A DNA stretch of 64,000 nucleotides from Caulobacter sp. 73W. GTDB taxonomy: Bacteria > Pseudomonadota > Alphaproteobacteria > Caulobacterales > Caulobacteraceae. Both the position numbers and the translations under genes were made by a program. The DNA lies in assembly GCF_041021955.1 (NCBI RefSeq), contig NZ_CP158375.1, forward strand, positions 1,054,001 to 1,118,000. Reading direction: 5' to 3'. This document shows positions 42,308-51,898 of this stretch, piece after piece; position 1 is the stretch's first letter; every line of letters begins with the position of its first letter. The notes beneath the pieces were generated by a model. The model was not told the DNA's origin and did no database searches. It was given only the letters and a program-made list of their open reading frames with translations.

Positions 42308-45300
42308 ATGCAGCGCAAGGTTCTGGTAGCGACAGTCGCCGCCGCTCCCCTTCTGGCTCTGTTCAGCGCCGCACAGGCCGAAACCCAGATCACGACAGAG
42401 CGCACGACGCCGATCGCCACGGCGACCGCGGCCAGCGGCGCGCCGGATTCGGTGAACGTCACGAGCACGGGCTCGATCAAGCTGACGGCCGCCGGCGCGG
42501 CCATCACCCAGAACAGCAGCCATTCGGTCGTCAACGCCGGCACGCTGAGCTTCGAGAACGTCAACGACGCCACCGGCATCCTGGTGATCGGCGGCCAGAC
42601 GGCCAACGTGACCCACAGCGGCGCGATCAACGTGCTCGAAACCTACGAAGCCAAGGACCTGGACGGCGACGGCGAGACCGACGGCCCGTTTGCTGAAGGC
42701 GTTCGCCGCTTCGGCATCCGCGTCACCGGCCCCGGCGTCATGAACGGCTTCGTGGCCAGCAGCGGCACCATCGCCATCGAAGGCAATGATTCGGCCGGCA
42801 TCAGCCTGGAGACGGCGATCGCCGGCTCGCTGAACAGCTCGGGCGCCATTTCGGTCACCGGTTCGCGCAACTACGGCATCCGCGCCGGCGACATTCTCGG
42901 CTCGGTCTATGTGGCCGGCAACGTCGCCGCGATCGGCGAAGGCTCCGTGGGCGTGGCCCTGGACGGCGACGTCAGCGGCGCGGTCAAGATGCAGGGCAGC
43001 GTCAGCAGCCGCGGCTATCGCTACACCGTTCGCCCGACCTTCGCCGAAGACCGGGCCCTGATCGACGCCGACGACATGCTGCAGGGCGGCCCCGCAGTTC
43101 GCATTTCCGGCAATGTCGCGGGTGGCGTTCTGTTCGACATGGCGCCAAACGTCGTCTCCGGCGTCACCGACGGCGACGGCGACGGCATCCCGGACGCCAG
43201 CGAAACCACCTCGACCATCAGCATCCTGGGCTCGGCCCCGGCCCTGGTGATCGGTTCGGACACCCGCGCCACCAATATCGGCGTGGTCGGGACTGGGGTT
43301 TCCGAATTCGGCGTCATCAACCGCGGCATCGTCACCGCGACCGGCCTGTACGACGGCGTCTCGTCGACGGCGGTCCAGCTCGGCGGCGTCAACGGCTTCG
43401 CCACCAACATCGCCGGCGGCGTGGTCAACAGCGGCACCATCGCGTCGGGCGTCGGCGAAACGCCGCAGACCCGCGAGGCCGTCGCCACCGGCATGCTGTT
43501 CAAGTCCGGGGTCACCACCCCGAAGTTCATCAACAGCGGCTCGGTCCTGGCGGCCAACATCACCGAAGGCGCGCACGAAGCCCGCGCCATCGACATCGAG
43601 GCCGGCGCGCGCCTCAACGAGCTCTACAACTCGGGCCTGATCACCGCGACCGTGAACGGCGAAAAGGCCAACGCCGTCGCCATCCGCGACCAGTCCGGCA
43701 CGCTGGGTACGATCCACAACACCGGCCGCATCAGCGCGATCATCGTTCCGACCGACGACGCGGACGACAAGGATGACGCCGACACCGACGCCGGCAATGA
43801 AGCCGTCACTGGCCGCGGCATCGCCATCGACGCCCGCGCCAACACCACGGGCGTCTGGGTAAGCCAGCAAGGCGTGGTCACCACGCCGACCGACACGGAC
43901 GGCGACGGCGTGGTCAATCCGATCGCCGACGCCGACGGCGACGGCGTGGCGGACGGGGCCGAGCCCTGGATCCTGGGCGACGTGCTGTTCGGCTCGGGCA
44001 ACGATCGCCTGGAGCTCTACAACGGCTCCCTGCAGGGCAACATGTCGTTCGGCGCCGGCGATGACGGCCTCTATCTGGGCGGCGGCGCGACCGCCGTGGG
44101 CGAACTGCGCGACAGCGACGGCCGCCTGACGGTCAACATCGCCAAGGGCGCCCTGTTCGTCACCAACGCCGAGACCATCAACGCCACCAGCCTGAACATC
44201 GGCTCGGGCAGCACGCTGATCGTCACGGCCGATCCGGCCAAGAACGGCGTCACCCAGTTCGTGGTCGGCCAGGCCACCATCGGCGACGGCGCCAAGATCG
44301 GTCTGTCGCTGAAGAGCTTCCTGCAGGAGCCGGAACGCTACACCGTGATCAAGGCGGGCAGCCTGACGGTGGGCAATCTGGACCAGTCCCTGCTGGCCGA
44401 AACGCCTTATCTGTACGTCACGTCCGCTTCGGCCAATCAGGCCGCCGGCGAGGTCTATGTGGACATCCGCCGCCGCACCGCGGCCGAGGCCCAGCTGAGC
44501 GGCTCGCGCGCGGCGGCCTATGACGCGGTCTACAACGCCGTCGGCCAGGACAGCGCGCTGTCCAGCGCCTTCCTGGGCAAGAACGACCGCGCTGAGTTCC
44601 TGGCCATCTACGACCAGATGCTGCCCGACCAGGGCGAGGCGATGTTCGAAGCGCTGGAGTACGCCAACCAGGCCATCTCCTCCGCCATCGCCATTCGCCC
44701 CGACCGCGCGGCGGAACGCTATGGCCCTGACAGCTTCTGGATCCAGGAGATCAGCAGCTTGGTGCGCCACGAGGGCCAAGGCGGCAGCCTGGGCGCCGAC
44801 GCCCAGACCTTCGGCTTTGTCGGCGGCTACGAGAGCATGGGCGAAAAGGGCGGGGCCCTGGGCCTGACCCTGGCCTACATGAACATCGAGGAGCACGACC
44901 AGGCGGCCCGCGTCGGCGAGAACACGACCGCCTCGTTCGTCCAGGGCGGCCTCTACGGCCGCAAGGCCATGGGCGGCCTGCTGGTCAGCGCCCGCGGCGG
45001 CGTGGGCTATGCGTGGTTCGACGGCGATCGGCGCCTGATCTCGCCGGAAGACGAACTGGATATCTCCAACAGCGCCAAGTGGAACGGCCTGACGGCGTCG
45101 GCCAACATCAGCGCCTCCTACGAGGTCAGCGTCGGCCGCTACTTCATCCGTCCCGAGACCAGCCTGGACTACATCTACCTCAACGAGGATGAGCGTCAGG
45201 AGAAGGGCGGCGGCGCGGGCTTCGACCTGATCGTCGAAGAGCGCAAGTCCAACCGCCTGAGCGGTGAAGCCGCGCTGGCCATGGGCGCTCAGTTCGGCCG

Positions 45301-45562
45301 CGACATCTGGTGGCGTCCGGAAGTCCGCGTCGGTTACCGCCAGACCCTGTCGGGCACCGTCGGCGACACCGTGGCGCGCTTCGGCGCCAACGGCACGCCC
45401 TTCACCCTGGTGGCCGCCGATGACAAGGACGGTGCCCTGACCCTGAACCTCGCCCTGCGCGCCGGCACTTCGATGTCCTACCTGGCCATCGAAGGCGGCG
45501 CCGAGAAGCGCAAGCGCTCACAGCGCTACAACGTCCGCCTGTCCGGCCGGATGATGTTCTAG
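42308..45562 (+). CDS. Autotransporter with outer-membrane beta-barrel and Ca-type motifs
   Basis: A 1084-residue type Va secreted protein. A signal peptide (residues 1-24) is followed by a long beta-helix passenger with pseudo-repeats of Gly, Asn, Thr and Val strands (GTIASGVGE, NTGRISAIIV), and a C-terminal 12-stranded barrel from about residue 800 (SFWIQEISSLVRHEGQG) ending in the OMP signature RLSGRMMF. Asp-rich DxDxDG motifs, as in thrombospondin type 3/EF-hand-like repeats, occur near residues 117 (DLDGDGETDG), 290 (DGDGDGIPDA) and 530-550 (DTDGDGVVNP, DADGDGVADG). Adhesin or surface-layer function is inferred; the cleavage site is not identifiable. Single gene with a terminator after it. 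Confidence 0.92.
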   Translation: MQRKVLVATVAAAPLLALFSAAQAETQITTERTTPIATATAASGAPDSVNVTSTGSIKLTAAGAAITQNSSHSVVNAGTLSFENVNDATGILVIGGQTANVTHSGAINVLETYEAKDLDGDGETDGPFAEGVRRFGIRVTGPGVMNGFVASSGTIAIEGNDSAGISLETAIAGSLNSSGAISVTGSRNYGIRAGDILGSVYVAGNVAAIGEGSVGVALDGDVSGAVKMQGSVSSRGYRYTVRPTFAEDRALIDADDMLQGGPAVRISGNVAGGVLFDMAPNVVSGVTDGDGDGIPDASETTSTISILGSAPALVIGSDTRATNIGVVGTGVSEFGVINRGIVTATGLYDGVSSTAVQLGGVNGFATNIAGGVVNSGTIASGVGETPQTREAVATGMLFKSGVTTPKFINSGSVLAANITEGAHEARAIDIEAGARLNELYNSGLITATVNGEKANAVAIRDQSGTLGTIHNTGRISAIIVPTDDADDKDDADTDAGNEAVTGRGIAIDARANTTGVWVSQQGVVTTPTDTDGDGVVNPIADADGDGVADGAEPWILGDVLFGSGNDRLELYNGSLQGNMSFGAGDDGLYLGGGATAVGELRDSDGRLTVNIAKGALFVTNAETINATSLNIGSGSTLIVTADPAKNGVTQFVVGQATIGDGAKIGLSLKSFLQEPERYTVIKAGSLTVGNLDQSLLAETPYLYVTSASANQAAGEVYVDIRRRTAAEAQLSGSRAAAYDAVYNAVGQDSALSSAFLGKNDRAEFLAIYDQMLPDQGEAMFEALEYANQAISSAIAIRPDRAAERYGPDSFWIQEISSLVRHEGQGGSLGADAQTFGFVGGYESMGEKGGALGLTLAYMNIEEHDQAARVGENTTASFVQGGLYGRKAMGGLLVSARGGVGYAWFDGDRRLISPEDELDISNSAKWNGLTASANISASYEVSVGRYFIRPETSLDYIYLNEDERQEKGGGAGFDLIVEERKSNRLSGEAALAMGAQFGRDIWWRPEVRVGYRQTLSGTVGDTVARFGANGTPFTLVAADDKDGALTLNLALRAGTSMSYLAIEGGAEKRKRSQRYNVRLSGRMMF

Positions 45563-45590
45563 CGGCGGTCACGCCGCGATCACCGCTTTG

Positions 45591-45622
45591 GGGCCGCGTT
45601 TCTTCGGAGACGCGGCCCTTTT
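45591..45622 (+). terminator. Intrinsic terminator of the autotransporter gene
   Basis: A 9-bp stem GGGCCGCGT (45591-45599) / ACGCGGCCC (45610-45618), loop of 10 bases, followed by TTTT. It starts 28 bases past the stop. Confidence 0.88.
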
Positions 45623-45772
45623 GCTGCGAGCTTTTCTAAAGCCCGCAGCAGATGTCATTCCTAGCGTCACAGTCGAATTTGAACTTCCTTGCGCGAGGGA
45701 GCCCTGGCGCCTGGCCCGCGTTTCAGCAGACTGCAGCTGAGCCGTCGGCGGCGTCCGGCAAGGAGCATGATC

Positions 45773-46810
45773 ATGACCAAGACCTTCGACAGCCTGTCCC
45801 GACGAGGCCTGATCGGCGCGGGCGTCGCCCTACCCGTGGCGCTGGGCGGCCAGGCCATGGCGCAAGGCGCGCAGCCGGTCACCCTGCTCAATGTCAGCTA
45901 CGACCCGACGCGTGAGCTCTACAAGGCGATCAACGCCGCCTTCGCCAAGTACTGGAAGAGCCGCACGAAACAGGAGCTGACGATCAACCAGAGCCACGGC
46001 GGCTCCGGCAAGCAGGCCCGCTCGGTGATCGACGGCCTGCAGGCGGACGTGGTCACCCTGGCCCTGGCCTATGACATCGACGAGATCGCCGCCAAGGGCC
46101 GCCTGCTGCCGGCCAACTGGCAGTCGCGCCTGCCGCAGAACTCGACCCCCTACACCTCGACCATCGTGTTCCTGGTCCGCAAGGGGAACCCCAAGAACAT
46201 CCGCGACTGGAACGACCTGATCCGCCCCGGCGTCAACGTCATCACCCCGAACCCCAAGACGTCCGGCGGCGCCCGCTGGAACTATCTGGCGGCCTGGGCG
46301 TGGGCGCTGAAGCAGCCGGGCGGCAATCCGCAGACGGCCGAGGCCTATGTGCGCGAGCTGTTCAAGCATGTGCCGGTCCTCGACACCGGCGCGCGGGGCT
46401 CGACCACCACCTTCGTCCAGCGCGGCATCGGCGACGTGCTGCTGGCCTGGGAGAACGAGGCGCATCTGGCCATCGACGAGCTGGGCTCGGGCAAGGTGGA
46501 GATCGTCACCCCCAGCCGCTCCATCCTGGCCGAACCGCCGGTGGCCATCGTCGACAAGGTCGTCGATCGCCGCCGCACGCGCGTCTACGCCGAGGGCTAT
46601 CTGAACTTCCTCTACAGCCCCCTGGCCCAGGACATCATCGGGCAGCACCACTATCGCCCGCGCAATCCCAAGGCGCTGGCCAAGTACGCCGGCAAGTTCC
46701 CGCAGATCCCCCTGGTCACCATCGACGAGGCGTTCGGCGGATGGAAGACGGCCCAGGCTACGCACTTCTCCGAAGGCGGCGTGTTCGACCGCATCTACCG
46801 CAAGGGCTGA
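45773..46810 (+). CDS. sbp: Periplasmic sulfate-binding protein (Tat-exported)
   Basis: The 345-residue substrate-binding component of a sulfate/thiosulfate ABC transporter. Motifs: [20 protein letters not shown], the [22 protein letters not shown] binding region and [18 protein letters not shown]. The start at 45773 ([20 protein letters not shown]) is set by AAGGAG at 45760-45765, 7 bases upstream, and yields a twin-arginine (SRRGL) signal instead of the common Sec signal. No cysT, cysW or cysA permease genes are adjacent in the window, so it must work with transporters encoded elsewhere. Confidence 0.93.
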   Translation: MTKTFDSLSRRGLIGAGVALPVALGGQAMAQGAQPVTLLNVSYDPTRELYKAINAAFAKYWKSRTKQELTINQSHGGSGKQARSVIDGLQADVVTLALAYDIDEIAAKGRLLPANWQSRLPQNSTPYTSTIVFLVRKGNPKNIRDWNDLIRPGVNVITPNPKTSGGARWNYLAAWAWALKQPGGNPQTAEAYVRELFKHVPVLDTGARGSTTTFVQRGIGDVLLAWENEAHLAIDELGSGKVEIVTPSRSILAEPPVAIVDKVVDRRRTRVYAEGYLNFLYSPLAQDIIGQHHYRPRNPKALAKYAGKFPQIPLVTIDEAFGGWKTAQATHFSEGGVFDRIYRKG

Positions 46811-46846
46811 GGCGGAACTGCGCCGCCGGGCGGGCATTGAGCCGGC

Positions 46847-47116
46847 ATGGACAAGGCCTGGCTCCCCACCCTGATCGGCACGGCGGCGGCGATCTGCTCG
46901 ATGACCAGTTTCGCCCCCCAGATCCTCAAGATCTGGCGGGAGCGCGACGCCTCGTCTGTTTCCCTGCGCACCTACGCCATCACGGTCACCGGCTTCGTGC
47001 TTTGGGTGATCTATGGGGCGATGCTGGAAAGCTGGCCGTTGGTCGGCTCGAATACCGTCTGCGTGCTTATGTCGGCGACGGTTCTCGCCATGAAATGGCG
47101 GTTCCACCGAGAGTAG
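46847..47116 (+). CDS. SemiSWEET-type PQ-loop transporter
   Basis: An 89-residue membrane protein with three helices and one PQ-loop (MTSFAPQILKIWRERDASSVSLR), the unit that dimerises into bacterial SemiSWEET sugar carriers. Pro-Gln in SFAPQI and the C-terminal GAMLESWPLVGSN match. Expected substrate is a sugar such as sucrose or glucose; not demonstrated here. It follows the sulfate-binding-protein gene by 36 bases on the same strand. Confidence 0.88.
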   Translation: MDKAWLPTLIGTAAAICSMTSFAPQILKIWRERDASSVSLRTYAITVTGFVLWVIYGAMLESWPLVGSNTVCVLMSATVLAMKWRFHRE

Positions 47117-47214
47117 ATTTTAAGTGTAATTTCGTCACAGGCTCTTAACCCTGCCACGCTAAGTTGTGATCAAGTCGGGCGGAGACGAATGCTCCGTTGG
47201 GAGGGGTGATTACC

Positions 47215-47661
47215 ATGGCGTTAGGCATAAGGCCCCGCCGTCGGTCTTGGCGGCGTCGCAAATCCATCTTTATTCCCGTGGTCGTCTCGGCCGCTGCTTT
47301 GGCGCTAGTCGGCGCCTGTCAGGGCGGCTACGGCGATGGCTCGGCGCTCAAGCGCTACGCCAAGGCTCAGATCGAGCAACAGGATCCCGCCGCCGGGCGT
47401 GTCCGCGTACTGAACGCCAGCGTCAGCGCGGACGGCAAGGTGATCTGCGGCGTGACCCGTATCGGGCCATACCGCACCTCGCCGTACGCCCTGGTGATGG
47501 ATAAGGCGCGCCCGTCGAACAAGACGGTGCGGGTGGAGGTTCAGCCCTCCATCGACTTCGCTCGTGATCCGCACTGGGCCCGCATCGAGACCGTGCGGCA
47601 GGAAAAGGCCATCCCGGCCCTGTGCCAGCGCGCCGGCGTGCCGATCAGCGACGCCGCCTAG
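47215..47661 (+). CDS. Hypothetical exported protein with possible lipobox
   Basis: A 148-residue protein I do not recognise. Start ATG 47215 is favoured by GGGAGGGG at 47199-47206. The N-terminus is strongly basic ([11 protein letters not shown]) followed by IFIPVVVSAAALALVGAC, which could be a lipoprotein signal with Cys at the lipobox. The rest (SALKRYAKAQIEQQDPAAGR, VICGVTRIGPYRTSPYALVM) suggests a periplasmic domain. Its stop codon overlaps that of the convergent cyclophilin gene in the shared CTAG. Confidence 0.65.
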   Translation: MALGIRPRRRSWRRRKSIFIPVVVSAAALALVGACQGGYGDGSALKRYAKAQIEQQDPAAGRVRVLNASVSADGKVICGVTRIGPYRTSPYALVMDKARPSNKTVRVEVQPSIDFARDPHWARIETVRQEKAIPALCQRAGVPISDAA

Positions 47662-48434
47662 TCAGCGCGCGTCGGGATCTCCACGTCGCAGACGCTGAAG
47701 TCCGCGCCCTTGGCCGCGCGGACCTTGGCGACCAGCGCCTTGAACGCCGGCCCCTGCTCCTTGAGCACTGACAGCTTCGGCCGCTCGGCGGCGGGCAGGT
47801 CCGCGGCGACGCGCACCTTCAGCATGTGGTCAGGCTTGGCCGGCGGCTCCCCGGCGGTCAGGGCCTGCACGGCGTCCATGCCGCCCACTACCCTGCCCCA
47901 CACCGTGTAGTCGCGGTCCAACCGCCGCGTCGGGGCCAGCATGATGAAGATCTCGCTGTTGCCTGTGGCGGGGTCCGCCTGTCGGCCCATGCCCGCCACG
48001 CCCGTGCAATAGGCGCCCCAGCCCCTCAGAGGCTGACCCGGCTTCGGAGGGACCGCCTGGAGGGGCGTAGCGCCCAGAAACCCCGACCAGACGTCAGAGG
48101 CCTGCGCAGCGGCCGCTACGGGCGTCTGCGGCGGCAGGCGGAACTGGAACTCCGCCGGCAGGTTCGGATGGCTCGACGTTCCGCCGTCCTTGTTGTTCGG
48201 ATTTCCGGTCTGGGCCACGAAGCCGGGGATCACCCGGTGGAACTGCAGCCCGTCATAGACGCCCTCGCGCGCCAGCAGCTTGACCCGCTCCACCGACTTC
48301 GGCGCGAACTCCGGCCGCATCTCGATGACGATGCGGCCCTTCTCGGTGTCGATCAGCAGGGTGTTGTCGGGATCCAACGGCCGCCAGTCAGCGGCGGTCA
48401 CGGAGGCGGCGGCGAGCAGGGCGGCGATGATCAT
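47658..48434 (-). CDS. Periplasmic cyclophilin-type peptidyl-prolyl isomerase
   Basis: A 258-residue cyclophilin accelerating proline isomerisation. It starts MIIAALLAAASVTAADW, a short signal peptide. Core motifs present: FHRVIPGFVAQTGNPNNKDG, GYCTGVAG-like GAYCTGVAGMGRQADPATGNSEIFIM and VWGRVVGGMDAVQALTAGEPP. The usual active-site Arg is in FHRVIPGF. It ends at the convergent CTAG shared with the neighbouring gene. Export suggests a role in folding of periplasmic or outer-membrane proteins. Confidence 0.88.
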   Translation of the reverse strand: MIIAALLAAASVTAADWRPLDPDNTLLIDTEKGRIVIEMRPEFAPKSVERVKLLAREGVYDGLQFHRVIPGFVAQTGNPNNKDGGTSSHPNLPAEFQFRLPPQTPVAAAAQASDVWSGFLGATPLQAVPPKPGQPLRGWGAYCTGVAGMGRQADPATGNSEIFIMLAPTRRLDRDYTVWGRVVGGMDAVQALTAGEPPAKPDHMLKVRVAADLPAAERPKLSVLKEQGPAFKALVAKVRAAKGADFSVCDVEIPTRAD

Positions 48435-48463
48435 GACCGCAGCCTAGCTTGGATCGGCCAAAG

Positions 48464-48490
48464 AAAAACCCGCCTGGCGAACCAGGCGGG
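48464..48490 (-). terminator. Intrinsic terminator of the cytochrome bc1 operon
   Basis: On the minus strand the stem CCCGCCTGG/CCAGGCGGG (48469-48477 with 48482-48490) with a 4-base loop is followed by TTTTTCTTT. It lies 28 bases past the cytochrome c1 stop and before the cyclophilin gene. Confidence 0.9.
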
Positions 48491-48517
48491 CTTTCCGAAC
48501 TTCAGAACCGAAGCCGC

Positions 48518-49375
48518 TTAGTGCGACTGGTTGCGCCACACCCGGCGGTAGCTGGCGTACAGCAGGCCGGAGAACAGCAGCAGATAGAGGATGACGGCGA
48601 AGCCGGTCTGCTTGCGCTCGACCATCTTCGGCTCGGCGGCCCACATCAGGAACGCCGCGACGTCCTTGGCCTGCTGGTCCAGCGTGGAGGGCGTGCCGTC
48701 GTCGAAGGTGACGAGGCCGTCCTTCAGCGGCGGGGCCATGGCGATGAAGCCGCCCGGCGGGACGTGATCGTGCGAGCCGCCCCAAACGCCGGTCAGATCG
48801 CCCGGCATGTAGGGGTTGTAGTGCTGGCCGGCGGCGACGGTCAGTTCCTTCGGCGGGTTCTTGTAACCCGTCAGCAGCGAGTAGATGTAGTCCGGACCGC
48901 CCGTGCGAGCCTTGGCCAGCACCGAGAAGTCCGGCGGCATGGCGCCGCCGTTACTGGCGCGGGCCGCCGGCTCGTTCGGGAACGGCGCCGGGAAGTGATC
49001 GGCCGTGGTGCCCGGACGCTGGATGACGTCGCCCGTTTCGGAGTCGATGTCATTGATCTGATACTCGGCGGCGATCGCCTTGGCCCAGGGGTTGTCGTTC
49101 GGGTTCGGGTACTTCTCGTTGTAGAACGGGCCGTCCTTGTCGCCGAGGTTCCGGAAGGAGACCAGCGTCATGGAGTGGCAGGCCGAGCAGACCTCGCGAT
49201 AGACCTTGAACCCGCGTTGCAGCTGGCCCTGGTCGAACTTCCCGAACGGACCTTCGAACGACCATTGGACGTCCTTGGGCGGCAGCGGATGGCCGGCGGC
49301 GAGCGACGGGCTGGCCGCAAGCAGCCCACCCATCAGACCGAAGGCCGCTGCGATGACGGAGACTTTGCGCAGCAT
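48518..49375 (-). CDS. petC: Cytochrome c1 subunit of the bc1 complex
   Basis: The 285-residue heme-c subunit of complex III, anchored in the inner membrane. It has its own signal peptide (MLRKVSVIAAAFGLMGGLLAA), the heme-binding CSACH near residue 65, the axial Met in MAPPL near 212, and a C-terminal anchor helix (GFAVILYLLLFSGLLYASYR). Start ATG 49375. It is a separate gene, not the fused b/c1 polyprotein seen in some Rhizobiales. Third gene of petABC, 8 bases after cytochrome b. Terminator follows. Confidence 0.95.
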   Translation of the reverse strand: MLRKVSVIAAAFGLMGGLLAASPSLAAGHPLPPKDVQWSFEGPFGKFDQGQLQRGFKVYREVCSACHSMTLVSFRNLGDKDGPFYNEKYPNPNDNPWAKAIAAEYQINDIDSETGDVIQRPGTTADHFPAPFPNEPAARASNGGAMPPDFSVLAKARTGGPDYIYSLLTGYKNPPKELTVAAGQHYNPYMPGDLTGVWGGSHDHVPPGGFIAMAPPLKDGLVTFDDGTPSTLDQQAKDVAAFLMWAAEPKMVERKQTGFAVILYLLLFSGLLYASYRRVWRNQSH

Positions 49376-49383
49376 GGTCGAAC

Positions 49384-50703
49384 TCAACCCTTCATTTCGG
49401 GGGCCGCGACCGCGCCGTCGGGAGCCGAGGCGGGGTGGGACAGAGCGGGAGACGCGATGGTTTCCGGAACCGGCAGCGGCTTCTCGACGAGGCCAAGCAC
49501 CGGCAGGATCACCAGGAAGAAGCCGAAGTAGTAGAGCGTCGCGAAGCGGCTCAGCCACACGAAGCTGTTCAGGTCGGCGTCGATCAGGCGGAACGTCGTC
49601 AGGTGCGGGATGACATGGTCGTCCGGCAGCTTGGCGCCGCAGAAGCCCAGGATGATGCAGACCACCAGCAGGATGGCGAAGTACATCTTGGCCATCGGGC
49701 GGTAGCGCATCGAGCGGACCTTGGAGGTGTCCAGCCACGGCAGGGCGAACAGCACGCCGATAGCGCCGAACATCGCCAGCACGCCGCCGAGCTTGTCGGG
49801 GACAGCGCGCAGGATCGCGTAGAACGGCAGGTAGTACCATTCGGGCACGATGTGGGCCGGGGTCACCAGCGGGTTGGCCGGGATGTAGTTGTCGGCGTGG
49901 CCCAGGGCGTTCGGCATGTAGAAGATGAAGATCGCGAACAGGATCAGGAAGACGCTGACGCCGAACGCATCCTTCACCGTGGCGTAGGGCGTGAACGGGA
50001 CAGTGTCGGCCTTCGACTTCGGCTCGACGCCCATCGGGTTGTTCTGGCCGGCCACGTGCAGCGCCCAGATATGCAGGACGACGACGCCCGCGATCATGAA
50101 CGGCAGCAGGTAGTGAAGCGCGAAGAAGCGGTTCAGGGTCGGGTTGTCCACCGCGAAGCCGCCCCACAGCAGGGTCGTGATCAACTCGCCGACGATGGGG
50201 AACGCGCCCAGCAGGTTGGTGATGACCACCGCGCCGTGGAAGCTCATCTGACCCCAGGGCAGCACGTAGCCCATGAAGCCCGTGGCCATCATCAGCAGGT
50301 AGATGATGCAGCCCAGGATCCACAGCACTTCGCGCGGGGCCTTGTAGGACCCGTAGTAGAGGCCGCGGAGCATGTGGATGTAGACGGCGATGAAGAACAT
50401 CGACGCGCCGTTGGCGTGCATGTAGCGGATCAGCCAGCCGTAGTTCACATCACGCATGATGTGCTCGACGGAGGCGAAGGCGCCGGCCGCGCTCGGGTTG
50501 TAGTGCATCACCAGGATCACGCCGGTGATGATCTGCGACACCAGGCAGACCGACAGGATGGCCCCGAAGGTCCACCAGTAGTTCAGGTTCCGCGGGGTCG
50601 GGTAGTCGATGAAGCTGTCGTAGCCGAGACGGATGATCGGCAGCCGGCTGTCGAGCCAGCGCGTGACCGGGGTCTTCGGTTCGTAGGTCGAATGTCCGCT
50701 CAT
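49384..50703 (-). CDS. petB: Cytochrome b subunit of the bc1 complex
   Basis: The 439-residue membrane core of complex III that holds the two b hemes and the quinol sites. It shows eight helices, the paired His ligands ([12 protein letters not shown] with [11 protein letters not shown]), the quinol-oxidation motif [13 protein letters not shown] and GQMSFWGA-like [13 protein letters not shown]. It follows the Rieske gene by 5 bases and precedes cytochrome c1 by 8 bases, so all three are co-translated from one mRNA. Confidence 0.96.
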   Translation of the reverse strand: MSGHSTYEPKTPVTRWLDSRLPIIRLGYDSFIDYPTPRNLNYWWTFGAILSVCLVSQIITGVILVMHYNPSAAGAFASVEHIMRDVNYGWLIRYMHANGASMFFIAVYIHMLRGLYYGSYKAPREVLWILGCIIYLLMMATGFMGYVLPWGQMSFHGAVVITNLLGAFPIVGELITTLLWGGFAVDNPTLNRFFALHYLLPFMIAGVVVLHIWALHVAGQNNPMGVEPKSKADTVPFTPYATVKDAFGVSVFLILFAIFIFYMPNALGHADNYIPANPLVTPAHIVPEWYYLPFYAILRAVPDKLGGVLAMFGAIGVLFALPWLDTSKVRSMRYRPMAKMYFAILLVVCIILGFCGAKLPDDHVIPHLTTFRLIDADLNSFVWLSRFATLYYFGFFLVILPVLGLVEKPLPVPETIASPALSHPASAPDGAVAAPEMKG

Positions 50704-50708
50704 GGATA

Positions 50709-51272
50709 TTAGCCGATCTTGACCTTGGTGTCGGAAAGGAACTCGTACTCGGGAACCACGAGGTTCTTCGGCGCGGGGCCCTTACGGATCCGGCCGGAGG
50801 TGTCGTAGTGCGAGCCGTGGCACGGGCAGAACCAGCCGCCGTAGTCGCCGCCGCCGAACGTCGGCACGCAACCCAGGTGCGTGCACGAGCCGACGAGGAC
50901 CATCCACTGGGCCTTGCCGTCCTTGTGACGCTGGGCGTCGGTCTGCGGGTCCGGCAGCGAAGCGCCGTCGTCCTTCACAGCCGCGTCGATCTCGCGCTGC
51001 GTGCGGTTACGCACGAACAGCGGCTTGCCGCGCCACTTGATGGTGACCTGCTGTCCTTCGGCGACCTTCGTCAGGTCGAATTCCACGGAGGCCAGAGCCA
51101 GCGTGTCGGCCGAAGGATTCATCTGATCGATGAACGGCCAGACCAAAGCCGCCGCGCCGCCGGCGCCGGCGGCGATGGCCGCGATGTGGATGAAGTCGCG
51201 CCGGCTGGGATCAGCCTGGCCCGGTTCTGTCGTTGCGCCTGCGGCGGTATCGGCCACCTGGTCACCCTTCAC
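50709..51272 (-). CDS. petA: Rieske iron-sulfur protein of the bc1 complex
   Basis: The 187-residue 2Fe-2S subunit moving electrons from quinol to cytochrome c1. A twin-arginine motif ([20 protein letters not shown]) precedes the single membrane anchor. The cluster-binding boxes are CTHLGC (near residues 129-134) and CPCHGSH (near 148). Ends in the acidic [14 protein letters not shown]. First gene of the operon; its promoter is in the 167-base gap shared with the divergent trmL gene. Confidence 0.96.
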   Translation of the reverse strand: MKGDQVADTAAGATTEPGQADPSRRDFIHIAAIAAGAGGAAALVWPFIDQMNPSADTLALASVEFDLTKVAEGQQVTIKWRGKPLFVRNRTQREIDAAVKDDGASLPDPQTDAQRHKDGKAQWMVLVGSCTHLGCVPTFGGGDYGGWFCPCHGSHYDTSGRIRKGPAPKNLVVPEYEFLSDTKVKIG

Positions 51273-51439
51273 GATGGCGCTGGTATGGCGCCGGCCCTAA
51301 ACGCCTTCCCCCTGCAAGGTTCCGGCGCAATCTGCAACAACAAGCTGAGGCTTTGAGCGGGTTTCGACGTTGCGACCTGTCGCCGCAAACGCGTAACTCC
51401 CCCCAATCCCCTTCAAGTCGTGTGGTTGGATCGCTTAGA

Positions 51440-51898
51440 ATGCGTCTCGCGCTTTTTCAACCGGACATTCCGCAAAACCTTGGCGCCGCCATTCGTTTGG
51501 GCGCCTGTCTGGGCGCTGAAATCGACGTCATAGAGCCTTGCGGATTCCCGTTATCCAATCCCGCGCTGAAGCGCGCCGCGCTCGATTACGGCCCGCTATC
51601 CAAGGTGAAGCGCCATTCCTCGTGGTCCAGCTTCCTGTCCGAACTTGATCGAGATCAAGGACGGCTCGTGCTTTTCACCACACAGTCGGCGGTTCCTTTT
51701 CAGACGTTCGATTTTTCTGCGGGCGACACGCTATTGTTCGGCCGCGAGAGCGCCGGCGCGCCGCCGGAGGTGCACGAAGCCGCCCAGGCTCGCCTCTACA
51801 TTCCGCTTCAGAACGGCGCCCGATCGCTGAATCTGGTCACGGCGGCGGCCATGGCCCTGTGCCTGGCGACGGAGCGCACCGGCGGCTGGGCCGCCTAG
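51440..51898 (+). CDS. trmL: tRNA (cytidine/uridine-2'-O-)-methyltransferase TrmL
   Basis: A 152-residue SPOUT-class methyltransferase; TrmL modifies the wobble base of two tRNA-Leu isoacceptors. The knot region motifs are LALFQPDIPQNLGAAIRLGA, LLFGRESAGAPPEVHEAA and YIPLQNGARSLNLVTAAAM. Length matches E. coli TrmL (157). ATG 51440 gives the canonical MRLALFQPDIPQN. It is divergent from the bc1 operon and convergent with the porin gene, sharing the stop-codon bases CTAG (51895-51898). Confidence 0.93.
   Translation: MRLALFQPDIPQNLGAAIRLGACLGAEIDVIEPCGFPLSNPALKRAALDYGPLSKVKRHSSWSSFLSELDRDQGRLVLFTTQSAVPFQTFDFSAGDTLLFGRESAGAPPEVHEAAQARLYIPLQNGARSLNLVTAAAMALCLATERTGGWAA

Noticed and set aside
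42182..44896. A 904-codon open frame antisense to the autotransporter gene
   Set aside because: Shadow of GC3-biased coding on the other strand: composition is Ala/Arg/Gly/Asp/Val-rich, no domain, no ribosome-binding site. The sense strand has a complete signal peptide and barrel.
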